From the NCBI GenBank assembly GCA_036785325.1, contig JAXIVH010000002.1, positions 10,310,786 through 10,374,785 of the forward strand: a stretch of 64,000 nt of DNA, written 5' to 3'. Positions 55,481-64,000 of the stretch are shown one piece after another. The notes beneath the pieces are model-generated. The model made no database searches. It was not told the origin of the DNA and worked only from the letters and a program-made list of their open reading frames with translations. Position numbers and translations under genes: made by a program. This DNA is from Urophycis tenuis. Its lineage: Eukaryota > Chordata > Actinopteri > Gadiformes > Phycidae. Numbering within the stretch: the stretch's first letter is position 1; each line of letters begins with the position of its first letter.

Positions 55481-56172
55481 ATCTGTGGTTAGATTATTGT
55501 TGTGAGTAAAACTAACTCGCTAGATGTAATATCATTCGACACCATTTTAAATGATACCTTACTGTTTTACTGTTTACCAGCTTACTTTACTAAAATAGAA
55601 TAGACTAAACCATGAGTTTCAAAATCAAAGTTTTTATTTGCATATGATTTATGTGAGTAAATGTTGAAATTCTTCAAACGCTAAGACACAGCTATTATTT
55701 TGAACATAACAGTATGTTACTACTACGTAGTATACGATCCACTATAAATTTCGCATTTCACATAATAATATATGATCCATTATAGCCAGGGCCGGATTAA
55801 GATGGGCCAGGGCCCCTAAGCTACAGGTTGTGATAGGCCCCCAACAACAACAACCACCAAATAAACATGATACAAATACCAGAACATAAACAGTGTCATA
55901 GTTCTGAGATATGAATCAAGTCTGTCAACTATAGAGAAGAGTATTAATTTTTCATTTTTCATTACTGCATATGCAATTAAGCAAAATTGTTTCCCCCCTT
56001 TTACCAATCAGGGGGCCCCTAGGCTGCAACCATATCTAGCCTGTGTCTTATTCTAGCCCTCATTATAGCCTTCATATTTGAAGAAAGAAATTAACGTGAA
56101 CAATGAAAACGTTTCAAAAATAAATGAAGGCTATATTCAAAACACACACAATAAAGCCGCATCCTTCCTACT
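55481..56172. other. Non-coding, no gene recognised
   Basis: AT-rich. Includes a possible MITE bounded by AGGGCCGGATTAAG (about 55788) and GGGGGCCCCTAGGCTGCAAC (about 56010). The ends do not pair cleanly. Confidence 0.4.
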
Positions 56173-56523
56173 TTACACCAGAAGTTTGGTTTTCAAAGAC
56201 AAGACCTTGTGGCTGGCTTTCAGGCTGTCTAGTTCAAGAAATATTTTCTGGAATACCTCAAAAGTATTTCTGAGATTTATTGGGTAGCTCAGGTTCAGTG
56301 CATATATGAGACCCATCAGCAGAGCACAAGCCTTAGGTTCATCAATGTCTTCAAGAACAGAAGTTCCCTCAATGACCACTCGTGCCCTCGGTGGATCAGA
56401 TCTGGTGGTAATGATTTTAATCACTTCAGCGCTGTCATCTTCAACATCCTTAACCAGACAAAAGAAATAATAAGTCACACAAGTAAATAAGTCCACAAAC
56501 TTACACCTTTGTCCTCACTCCTA

Positions 56524-56524
<1 letters not shown>

Positions 56525-56582
<58 letters not shown>
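56525..56582. repeat. (AC)n microsatellite in SAMD3-like intron
   Basis: About 29 AC units. A second (CA)n run lies at about 57990-58034 in the next intron. Confidence 0.95.
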
Positions 56583-56584
<2 letters not shown>

Positions 56585-56599
56585 CTGTCAATATATGGA

Positions 56600-57738
56600 T
56601 TCTTGCCCATCTTTAATCATATTTATATTTAAATGAAATGCTACAACCATTCACCATTTCTAATAGGCCTGGACAAAATAACAGTTAAGTATGAGCGAGC
56701 GAGCGAGAGAATCAATCTGTCATCGACTGTTAAAAATGGGGGGCTGATCCTTTAAGAAGTTTAAGCAGGCTGCTCTTTTTTGCCCTGCGAGAATCTGAAG
56801 CGGGGGACATTAGAGTTTTACCTGCAGATTAACCCGACTGTTCTTTTCAGAATGCCAGCTAGAGGAGTTACAACTCGAAATGAATTCCATTTTGCAAAAC
56901 TTTACACGTGGCAACCGTTATACACGCTTACCGACATGGACATTTTCACTGTGTTGTAAATGTGCTGTTACTCAACTGATTGTTACAAACATTTAGCTAG
57001 AGTAGACACGAGTTTGACAGTCTTCAAAATGTATTTGGCACACAGAATGGTTTGCAACTATGGCACAGGCAAGATGTTAAATAAACAGATTCAGAAACAC
57101 CACTATTGTTTGTGTTCGATGCAATGCATGAGGTGTTTGCTGTTTTAAATGTTTCTCGGGCTCTCCTCAGTGTGTGTGCGACCCTAAAAAACACTCAAAT
57201 AACACCTACCATGGCGGAGATTAATGTTTGCAGCATGCAGACGTTCATGTTTGATGCTTAAGCGAGAGGTGGAGAGGAGAAGCGACTGGAGGACAGCCTG
57301 AAAGCGTGTGCCACTCGGATGCGTTGGTGACGTACCTAAGTAATTCATTCTTTGCCTACCCAACTCCCAACCCAACTTTGAGAATAGATTAATGGAGTTT
57401 TTTTCTTTATCGCCCAATAAGAGTTTCACAGTAATGCAGCATGTTAACGCCGATAACGGCCAACCACTAATTAAAATGTGTCATCAGGCCCCAAAGTGTC
57501 TGATTTCACGTGAAATGACCCAACTGCATTATAATAATCTATTGCATCTCTGAACATTACAACTAATATCGTTATAATTTTATATATCCCCAATGGGGCA
57601 CTGCCTCACAGACCTAAACTATGGTTGTGAAAGGGGGTGCATAGAAAAATAGTGTGGCACGACCCATGCCAGGGGGGGGCTTGGCTAGAATATACGAGTA
57701 TATGGGGGCCTTGTCATGGTAAAGTTTGGGAACCCCTG
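56600..57738. other. SAMD3-like intron with hAT end
   Basis: Non-coding intron sequence. It ends with TTTGGGAACCCCTG (about 57725-57738), the inverse of a hAT terminus, the same end as near 50400. No protein in it is supported. Confidence 0.45.
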
Positions 57739-57993
57739 CTGTAATGTATGTGTGTCAATGTAAGTAATTGAGTGTAAGTGAGAATGTACAAGTATTTGCA
57801 GTATGTGGGTGCAAGCTGGAGAGCTTTACTGACCAAGTCCTCTTTAAGGAGATCATCATCATTTTCTCCAAGGTACAGGATTAAGCCCCGGATTGCAGCC
57901 TCTCTCTTTTTCTCAATTGAAGATGCCTCCTCCTGAGGGTGACAATCATAGTTACAAGAGATACCAAACCTGTTTGCGCGCGAACGCACACGC

Positions 57994-58038
<45 letters not shown>

Positions 58039-59015
58039 GCTAAATTGCAGGACAATGTATACATGACAACTCACTAACCCTGTCTCACCTTAAAGGACAA
58101 AACATAAGAGAAATAATTCCTGCCAAAAACTTACCTGTAGAAGCATGCTCTGTATGCGATGGATCTTTGGTTTTGCAGCTCCCCCTTTTGAAGCCATCAA
58201 AGAAAGAATTTTTGGGGTGTGCTGGTCCAGTTTTGCCATGAAAGTCGGCTCCAGGTTAACCATGGTGAGTCTTCTAAATTCTTCATTAATCTATATCAAC
58301 ATATTACACAAATAAAAACGAACATTTGTCACTGCTGAAAACATGCGCATTCAATACTTCAGACGCTATATGGAACTGCATTTACCTGTGTGGCATCGAA
58401 AAGAGCAGGCCATCTCTCTTTTACTTCGCTGATTCGTGGTGTGCAATTGAAAATGTCATCCCTCCGAATGGAGAAAGTCTTTCCCATTTTTTCGTTGATG
58501 ACCACATTGTTGTTCCTCTTCTGGATTTCTGTAAGAAGCTCCACTCTTTCATTTTCCAAACTTTCCTTCGTTTCCCCTTTTGGGAGAGGAGGTAAATAGT
58601 TGATCTCTGCCCTCCTTGGCTTTTTAATGTTTTTTGCAGGTGCTCGATCGTGTGGATGTTTTTTTGCAGCTGAATTCACGTCGAGCTCAGGGCATCCAAG
58701 ACCCCTTAGCTTTGTCCTATAGTTCCCCATTTTATACTTCAGGCGTTGAAGCCATCCATAGCAGCAATTGTAGGATCCTGGCTCCTTAAGGCAAGGGTAC
58801 TTCTGAATTAATGCCAGTGCAACATCAGACAACTGTGCATTTGAGGGGTAGGCAACATAGTGGAAGATACTTTCAGCCAGCTTTTCAAGGATGTCGGGAA
58901 GTATTGTGGTGATGCTGAAGTTCCATCCTTGATGTACTTGTCATTTCCTGCGGCAAGGACAAGTTCTGTTTCATAAGCAAACTTTGGGATTTGGAATTCA
59001 GTTGGCCAGTGCTGG

Positions 59016-60426
59016 TGTGGCAACATGTAGTTGGTTGTCATGGTGACCGCCAGCTGTGCTGCAATCCCAACCAATTACGGTGGAAGACTGCCACATAAAG
59101 GCGGGCGTAGAGCACCTGTCGGCCTCTCGCTTGCCGGGGGCTGGGTCACGTCACGCCTGTGCGTCCTCCATTTCCGCTTCTGTGTGGTGACAGGTGAGTT
59201 GCCGGCAGCGGCTGCATTTCTCCCCGTATGTCGCCCATCCAGTGTTAATTTTAGTTATTGTTTCACGAAGGCTCGCTTGGGTGTTGCTGCTGGCTGTGCG
59301 CTGCTCACCGCTTCATATGCTGCTCGCTGATCGCTGCTGGTCGCTTTCATATCGCGCCGATCCCTCTGCTCCACGTCGTGTTGGCCGAGACGGCCTGACC
59401 CGGTGACTGGCGGTAGCGACGCAGCGCCGGCTAAACCGCCCGTAGAATCACTGCTGCTTTGTTTTGCTTTGTTCTGTTTTGTTTTTGCTTTGTGTTCGCG
59501 TTCTTTTGTTTTGTGCGTTGCACAAAGTTGGACTGATCGCGGTGCCTCCCTCAAACTGTGCTGTTTCGCCTGGCTTTGGTCAGCCTTGCGTCGGACACTC
59601 ACCGCCTCGCCAGGGTCGACTCGGACCCCCATCGCCCTGCCGTTTCATTCGGCTGGAGAGTGTGTTTCTCCCTGTTGCTGCCGGGGCAAAGCGGTGGCTC
59701 GGCAACGTGTTCTGTTGTTTGTGTAGCCACATCTTAACGTGGGTGTAGGTGTGTGAGGACTGTATGGGACATGATTGATGTTTTCTTTTGTTCCTTTGTG
59801 GTAATTTCTTTCATTTCTTATAGTTTTGTGTTTCTTTGGGTTATTATGGGTTGCATGTCATTTGTGAATATAGAGCTTTTCTTTTTCATTGTTTGATTAC
59901 GTGAGATTGTACATTTGTTAGATTTTTCATGTTTAGTTATTATTTTGATTTCATTATTTTGTTCCAGGCTGGTTACTCTCTGGTCTTCTCCCTTTCAGGT
60001 GCTGAGCCTACGGTGGTGGATTGGTGTCCTGGTCACGGTGTCCCCTTGGTGTTGTTGTACTTGTTTGATTCTTTTACTTTTGTTTGCTCGGCTTGTGGTG
60101 TCCCTGGGATCCCCCCCTCCTTGGATGCGGTTCCTCACAGTAGGTCTCAGCACTGATTGGTTCCCCTTGTTTTCCCAGTATTGAGTGATTTGTTTTTTTC
60201 ATTGGTTTTAGAATAGGGATATGTTTTAATAAAAGTGTTTGTATTGTTGAACTGCTGTCTCTGCCTCATTTGCATAACGGACCTAAGTGCCTTCCTTCAT
60301 TTTGGGGTTAGTTCACTTAAAAGAGGTCCCTGGGTGAAATTCCCAGGGTGGCGTTGTCTGGCAACAATTACAATCATCCCGCTGCCTTAAAAGGCATCAC
60401 CCCCCCCTATACCTCGTGCCGCCACA
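59016..60426 (+). mobile_element. Solo LTR inside a coding exon
   Basis: Begins TGTGGCAACA and ends GTGCCGCCACA (TGTGGC/GCCACA inverted ends). It is flanked by a 4-bp duplication, CTGG (59012-59015 and 60427-60430). Contains AATAAAAG near 60226 as a poly(A) signal and no protein-coding motif. The size (1.41 kb) and 4-bp duplication suit a Gypsy-like LTR, but no internal region is present, so the family is not certain. It interrupts the SAMD3-like reading frame. Confidence 0.8.
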
Positions 60427-60971
60427 CTGGGAACGATGGCCATGCTCAGGCGAAGACAGAATTACTGTATCCTGAGAGGCTATGGAGCAACTGCTGCTAC
60501 TCATCTCATTGGCAACCACTTCAGTATGGGCTGTGGGCACAGTAGAAAGGTTGGAGATCTGTGATGCACTTTCAAAGGAACTGTCTACATCTGTGAAGGA
60601 CAGAGTAGCTGTGGGCGGTTCAACAATATGAACTACTTTAATTGTGTCCTTGTCTTTCAGTTCCCCAGTTGAAGTCAATGAGAAGTATTCCTCGCCAAAG
60701 TCAACGTCCTTGTAGTGTAGAACAAAGTCCCCAGTGATCTTGAACGTCTCTCTCACAACAGCCTCAGGTTCGCCTACAGTTGCAGGAATTCCAATTGGGA
60801 GGTCGAGTTTACGAATCTCAGTTTCCTGAAGAATGACTCTTAGCTTGGCTCCTGGAGACACTGTAGTATCAATAAACAAATCAATCTTGTCTTTGAAATC
60901 ATTGCCCTATATACAGAATAGTGTCTTGTAGATAAAGCATAATGAGGTGTAAATTACAGTGTAATGCATAA

Positions 60972-61338
60972 CTATTGTATATGAACATAGTGCTTCAGGG
61001 TCACCATGCGCTTTCCTGCAACTATGTATGCTGCCAGTGGGATGATGTCAGACAACTCATTTGGTTCAATGACTTTAAGATTTCTTGAGTTGTCAAGCAC
61101 AAAACTTCCAAGATGTTCAACATACCATGCATGCAAGCATTTCACAATGAAGCCAATTTTCCCACTTAAGACAGCAATCTGAGTTAACTCTACAAAATCT
61201 GGCAGACCACCTGTGGAACCATGAGTCAAGATCATACCACTGGAGTAAGTAGTGCCACTGTAGCACACTGTATTTGTCATTTGAAAAACTGACTCACCAG
61301 GAAATTTGGATTTCACCGCTTCCATCACATGGTCCATT
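60972..61338 (-). pseudogene. Remnant of a second SAMD3-cluster gene
   Basis: A minus-strand frame of about 120 codons ends in a stop at 60972 (…RMVTLKHYVHIQ). It contains SGMILTHGSTGGLPDFVELT, IVKCLHAWYVEHLGSFVLD and NELSDIIPLAAYIVAGKRMV. From memory, such a C-terminus is found on uncharacterised fish proteins that lie upstream of SAMD3-like genes. It is truncated at 61338, where LINE sequence starts. It ends only about 65 bp before the first SAMD3-like exon, in the same orientation. It may be a separate gene or an upstream exon with its own stop. Confidence 0.55.
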
Positions 61339-61763
61339 CCTTGTCGTGGGGTGATGGCTTGCGTGCCTCAGGGACCTGGAGAGCTATGCCAGCGGGTGCA
61401 CAAGCACCTGGCAGGGCCACCCATGCTGGACAGGTCAAAGGGTAGAGGACAGACTAAATTGGACCACCTCACCCAAGAGGTCAAATGGGTTGGCATAGGG
61501 CCAACAACCCTATCTATAAAAAAAAAAACCTGTTACAGAAGCATTGACGACAAAACGAAACCAACACGGCTGGGGGGAAGAAGGGCCCCCACAGAGGAAG
61601 TTTATGACGCAGTGCAGCCAAAGCCGTAAGGAAGCTGTAAGGCCGACCCCCTTGCTGACCCCTCGGACCACCACCAAAATCGCTACATGGAACGTAAGGA
61701 CCATGTTTGAAGCGGGGAAGACAGTCCAGGTAGCACAGGAGAGGAGAATTCATCTAGACGCCG
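61339..61763 (+). mobile_element. LINE 5' end fragment
   Basis: Starts near TTGTCGTGGGGTGATGGC. The + frames read RPPCRPSDHHQ-like noncoding leader and then KIATWNVRTMFEAGKTVQVA (about 61676-61735), the start of an endonuclease of the same LINE group as the RT at 26415-28514. The rest of the element is missing. It abuts the SAMD3-cluster remnant on the left and LTR-flanking sequence on the right. Confidence 0.6.
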
Positions 61764-61815
61764 AAGGGGTTTCAATAGATCAAATGTTTTTGGTAAACTT
61801 AGGAGTCGAAAAAAA

Positions 61816-62155
61816 TGTTGACTATAAAGGGTGCATATTAGCTTAGGTTTTATTTCTCCGTCCATTCCAACGTAGCTTCAAAACATAGGTTCAACGATTC
61901 AAACAAAGATGCAATTGAAAAACCATGTGCCTGCTGGCGTCTCCAAAATCCAATTCTTTCTACCCCGAAAGCCCACTAACAAACAATGAATTCACCAGGC
62001 CTTTGTCTTGCCCTGTGCCAATTAGCTGTCCCAGGTGTTAGAATAAAAACGTAAACGTAACCAGGGGGGTTCAGGTACAATAATTACTACTGCCAGCAGG
62101 GGTCAGGAATTTGCCTTAACGGAAAATCAAAGGAAAGTAAAAAATGGCTCCTACA
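61816..62155 (-). repeat. 3' LTR of BEL/Pao element
   Basis: On the + strand it starts TGTTGACTATAAAGGG and ends GGCTCCTACA, i.e. TG...CA ends. On the minus strand AATAAAACC lies near its 3' side and a purine-rich tract (AATAAGGGGGCCGG) sits just before it at 62156-62170. It is about 340 bp. The 5' LTR lies beyond the window, so the identity of the pair cannot be checked. Confidence 0.7.
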
Positions 62156-62482
62156 CACCGGCCCCCTTATTGCTACCAGCTATACAGGTACAATAACAAA
62201 TAAATAACAATATGGAGCCATAAACCATTTCAAACATCATAGTCAATAATCTGTCAAATGAGTAATCAGAATTGAACATGCATAATCAAACATCAGATAT
62301 CAAACATCTGTTCATAAGTTCCATTTCAATACAAAACACCTTTTTTTTTCTTTTTTTGTTTTGTTTTACAAATCATCTGTCCATATCAACGTCCATGAGT
62401 GTCAGCTCATTTTCGGTCCAGGTGTGTTTCGGTCAAATCATACAGGTAAGTAACATCATAAATACATAATAAACATCCATAT
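62156..62482 (-). other. BEL/Pao 3' non-coding segment
   Basis: Lies between the pol stop and the 3' LTR and holds the polypurine tract near 62156-62170. No additional (env-like) gene is visible. Confidence 0.6.
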
Positions 62483-63886
62483 TTACATGTCATTTTCCAA
62501 CATCAAACAAACCTTCGCCACTGGTCTATCCACAATACTTGTTTTTGTTTTAAGACTCAGACTACGAACAATTCCCTTAGAATCTTTCTTCGTGTCAACA
62601 ACCCTTCCCAACATCCACGATCCCCTAGGGGCAGTAGGGTCTGCAATTAACACAATATCTCCACACATGTAATTTCTTTTCTGTTTAAACCATTTCTGCC
62701 TTTCTTGTAAAGTGGGAAGATACTCCCTAACCCATCTTTTCCAGAATATATCGGCCAAGTACTGTATCTGCCTCCATCTGCGTCTACTATACAAGTGTGA
62801 TTTCTGAAACAAACCAGGGGGTAGTAAAGTTTGACCCTTAAGCAGTAAAAGATGGTTGGGCGTTAGAGGTTCTAGGTCATTGGGACTATCTGACAGAGAA
62901 GTAAGTGGGCGACTGTTAATGATAGCCTCCACCTCACACATGAATGTATGCAGGGACTCATCATCTAATGTTTGTTGTCTTGTCAGTGATAGAAGTGTCA
63001 GTTTGACTTGCTTGATTAGCCTCTCCCATACACCTCCAAAATGTGAAGCGGCAGGTGGGTTGTAAATCCATTCGATGACTTTCTGTTGAAGAGCAGTTTG
63101 GAGTTTGTGGCTTTGATTCCATTCTTTAACTGCATTCCTGAGTTCACGGTCAGCCGAAGTCAGATTAGTTCCATTGTCGGATCTTATTTGTTTTACCTGA
63201 CCACGTCTGCTTATGAATCTGCGTATTGCATTGATACAGGCGTCAGTATCGAGTGAGTTAGAAATTTCTAAATGTACTGCTCTGGTTGTGAGACATGTAA
63301 AAATTACACCATATCTTTTCAGTTCACTCCGTCCTCTTTTCACTATTATTGGGCCAAAGTAATCGGTTCCAACAAAGGTGAATGGTGGGAGGTCTGGGGT
63401 TACTCTGTCCTTTGGCAAGTCTGCCATCTTTTGCTCTCCTAAGCGAGAGTGGGAACGCCTGCAGAATGTGCATTCAGAGCGGATCTTTCTTGCAAGGGAA
63501 TTAGCTGCTGGGATCCAATACTGTTGGCGCAACTTGGAAAGCATGTGATTCCTTCCACAGTGTCCTAGTTGTTCATGTATATGTTTCAGCACCAGTTTGG
63601 ACGTGTGATGGTGTTTTGGAAGAACCGGGTGTTTCCTGCATTCTGGCATAGCCATCCTGCTTAATCTCCCTCCTGTGTGTAAAAGGCCATCCTGTAGAAA
63701 AGGATCAAGCTTTCGAATGTGGCTTTTAGGACTTATGTGAGCATCCATTCTCAGGCTTTCAATTTCACTAGGAAATTCCTCCAATTGCGTGAAGCATATG
63801 ATTGCTTTCTCTGCTCTTTTGACGTCGTTCACTGTGAGACGTTGTACATTCAAGCATTTCTTAACTGTTTGCATTTTTCTTTCCAT
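62483..63886 (-). CDS. BEL/Pao pol, integrase and C-terminal region
   Basis: 467 codons, the 3' end of a pol gene. In order: a spacer; the zinc-binding HHCC module (H-IHEQLGH, then CTFCRR); the integrase catalytic core with D in FVGTDYFGPI, D in QIRSDNGTNL and E in SHFGGVWERL; and the C-terminal region (FWKRWVREYLPTLQERQKWF, GDIVLIADP, GSWMLGRVVDT) characteristic of BEL/Pao elements. An in-frame stop lies 13 codons upstream of the first Met (about 63926), so the link to the RT/RNase H part is broken or frameshifted, or continues in another frame. The element runs off the window at 64000. Integrase inserts retrotransposon DNA into the genome. Confidence 0.85.
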   Translation of the reverse strand: MERKMQTVKKCLNVQRLTVNDVKRAEKAIICFTQLEEFPSEIESLRMDAHISPKSHIRKLDPFLQDGLLHTGGRLSRMAMPECRKHPVLPKHHHTSKLVLKHIHEQLGHCGRNHMLSKLRQQYWIPAANSLARKIRSECTFCRRSHSRLGEQKMADLPKDRVTPDLPPFTFVGTDYFGPIIVKRGRSELKRYGVIFTCLTTRAVHLEISNSLDTDACINAIRRFISRRGQVKQIRSDNGTNLTSADRELRNAVKEWNQSHKLQTALQQKVIEWIYNPPAASHFGGVWERLIKQVKLTLLSLTRQQTLDDESLHTFMCEVEAIINSRPLTSLSDSPNDLEPLTPNHLLLLKGQTLLPPGLFQKSHLYSRRRWRQIQYLADIFWKRWVREYLPTLQERQKWFKQKRNYMCGDIVLIADPTAPRGSWMLGRVVDTKKDSKGIVRSLSLKTKTSIVDRPVAKVCLMLENDM

Positions 63887-64000
63887 CAGACATTGTTTCT
63901 TTGCATCAGAGTTCTTAATACTCAGTCATGTCGGTAAGTATTTCCTTCCTTTTCTGCCTCAGGTGCAAGAGAACATCTTTGAGCTTAAGTAGCCATGCTA

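Larger units (their letters stand above)
56173..60906 (-). pseudogene. SAMD3-like gene, broken by LTR and frameshift
   Basis: Minus-strand exons are 60906-60431, continuing across a solo LTR at 59011-58386, then 58290-58135, 57932-57834 and 56448-56173. N-terminal part: KLRVILQETEIRKLDLPIGI and FVLHYKDVDFGEEYFSL, a PB1- or ubiquitin-like fold by appearance. Middle: HWPTEFQIPKFAYETELVLA, YNCCYGWLQRLKYKMGNYRT, KKPRRAEINYLPPLPKGET and DIFNCTPRISEVKERWPALF. End: FMAKLDQHTPKILSLMASKG, AAIRGLILYLGENDDDLL and GLIYALNLSYPINLRNTFEV. This pattern is that of fish proteins annotated as sterile alpha motif domain-containing protein 3-like, a large multicopy family of unknown biochemical role. A SAM domain is not evident here. 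A one-base frameshift lies near 58912. Removing the LTR restores the frame at RSQHWPTEF. Confidence 0.78.

Noticed and set aside
59031..60184. Leu/Val/Cys-rich + frames of up to 107 codons
   Set aside because: They lie in a solo LTR, have no motifs and are unlike any coding region.

Overview
This window looks like a teleost fish genome segment dominated by transposable elements. The evidence is spliced genes with GT/AG introns, tRNA-derived SINEs with Pol III A and B boxes, L2, L1 and other LINEs, hAT, Harbinger, piggyBac and Merlin-type DNA transposons, a BEL/Pao retrotransposon, and a two-CTLD C-type lectin of the kind expanded in fish. I name no species.

Layout. 1-209 is a hAT end. 210-9954 is a decayed piggyBac copy. 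Inside its tail sits a complete Merlin-type (IS1016/ISXO2-like DDE) transposon at 2312-9651, with an 8-bp target duplication and 0.7-0.8 kb terminal inverted repeats. It carries two divergent spliced genes: an open five-exon transposase (+) and a CCDC106-like coiled-coil gene (-). A SINE lies in a transposase intron. 10119-13060 holds fragments of an unidentified gene and a broken hAT transposase. 13985-19474 is an unclassified inverted-repeat element containing an L2 LINE with an open 953-codon frame (-). 19.8-25.4 kb holds dispersed repeats, a possible solo LTR, a decayed LINE, a second SINE and a 53-bp minisatellite.

25386-38019 is a nested stack. A long foldback element contains an L1 (26087-36115). 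The L1 contains a 5'-truncated LINE with an open RT frame, a small MITE and a 3.6-kb hAT. The hAT contains a Harbinger derivative. A Harbinger-like MITE sits in the right foldback arm. Most of these insertions have target duplications readable in the sequence. 38321-39620 is a MITE built of nested palindromes. 39810-41182 is a hAT derivative carrying only a zinc-finger reading frame.

42933-46468 is the one clear, apparently intact host gene: a secreted two-domain C-type lectin with five exons. 46.8-55.5 kb holds a dispersed repeat, a hAT MITE and an L2-in-L2 nest. 56173-61338 (-) is a SAMD3-like gene, broken by a frameshift and by a solo LTR in a coding exon, with a neighbouring gene remnant. 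The window ends in the pol 3' end and 3' LTR of a BEL/Pao element (-).

The main candidate for something new is the two-gene Merlin-type element. Its accessory protein resembles the vertebrate nuclear protein CCDC106, and its long TIRs carry a poly(A) signal positioned for both outward-running genes.
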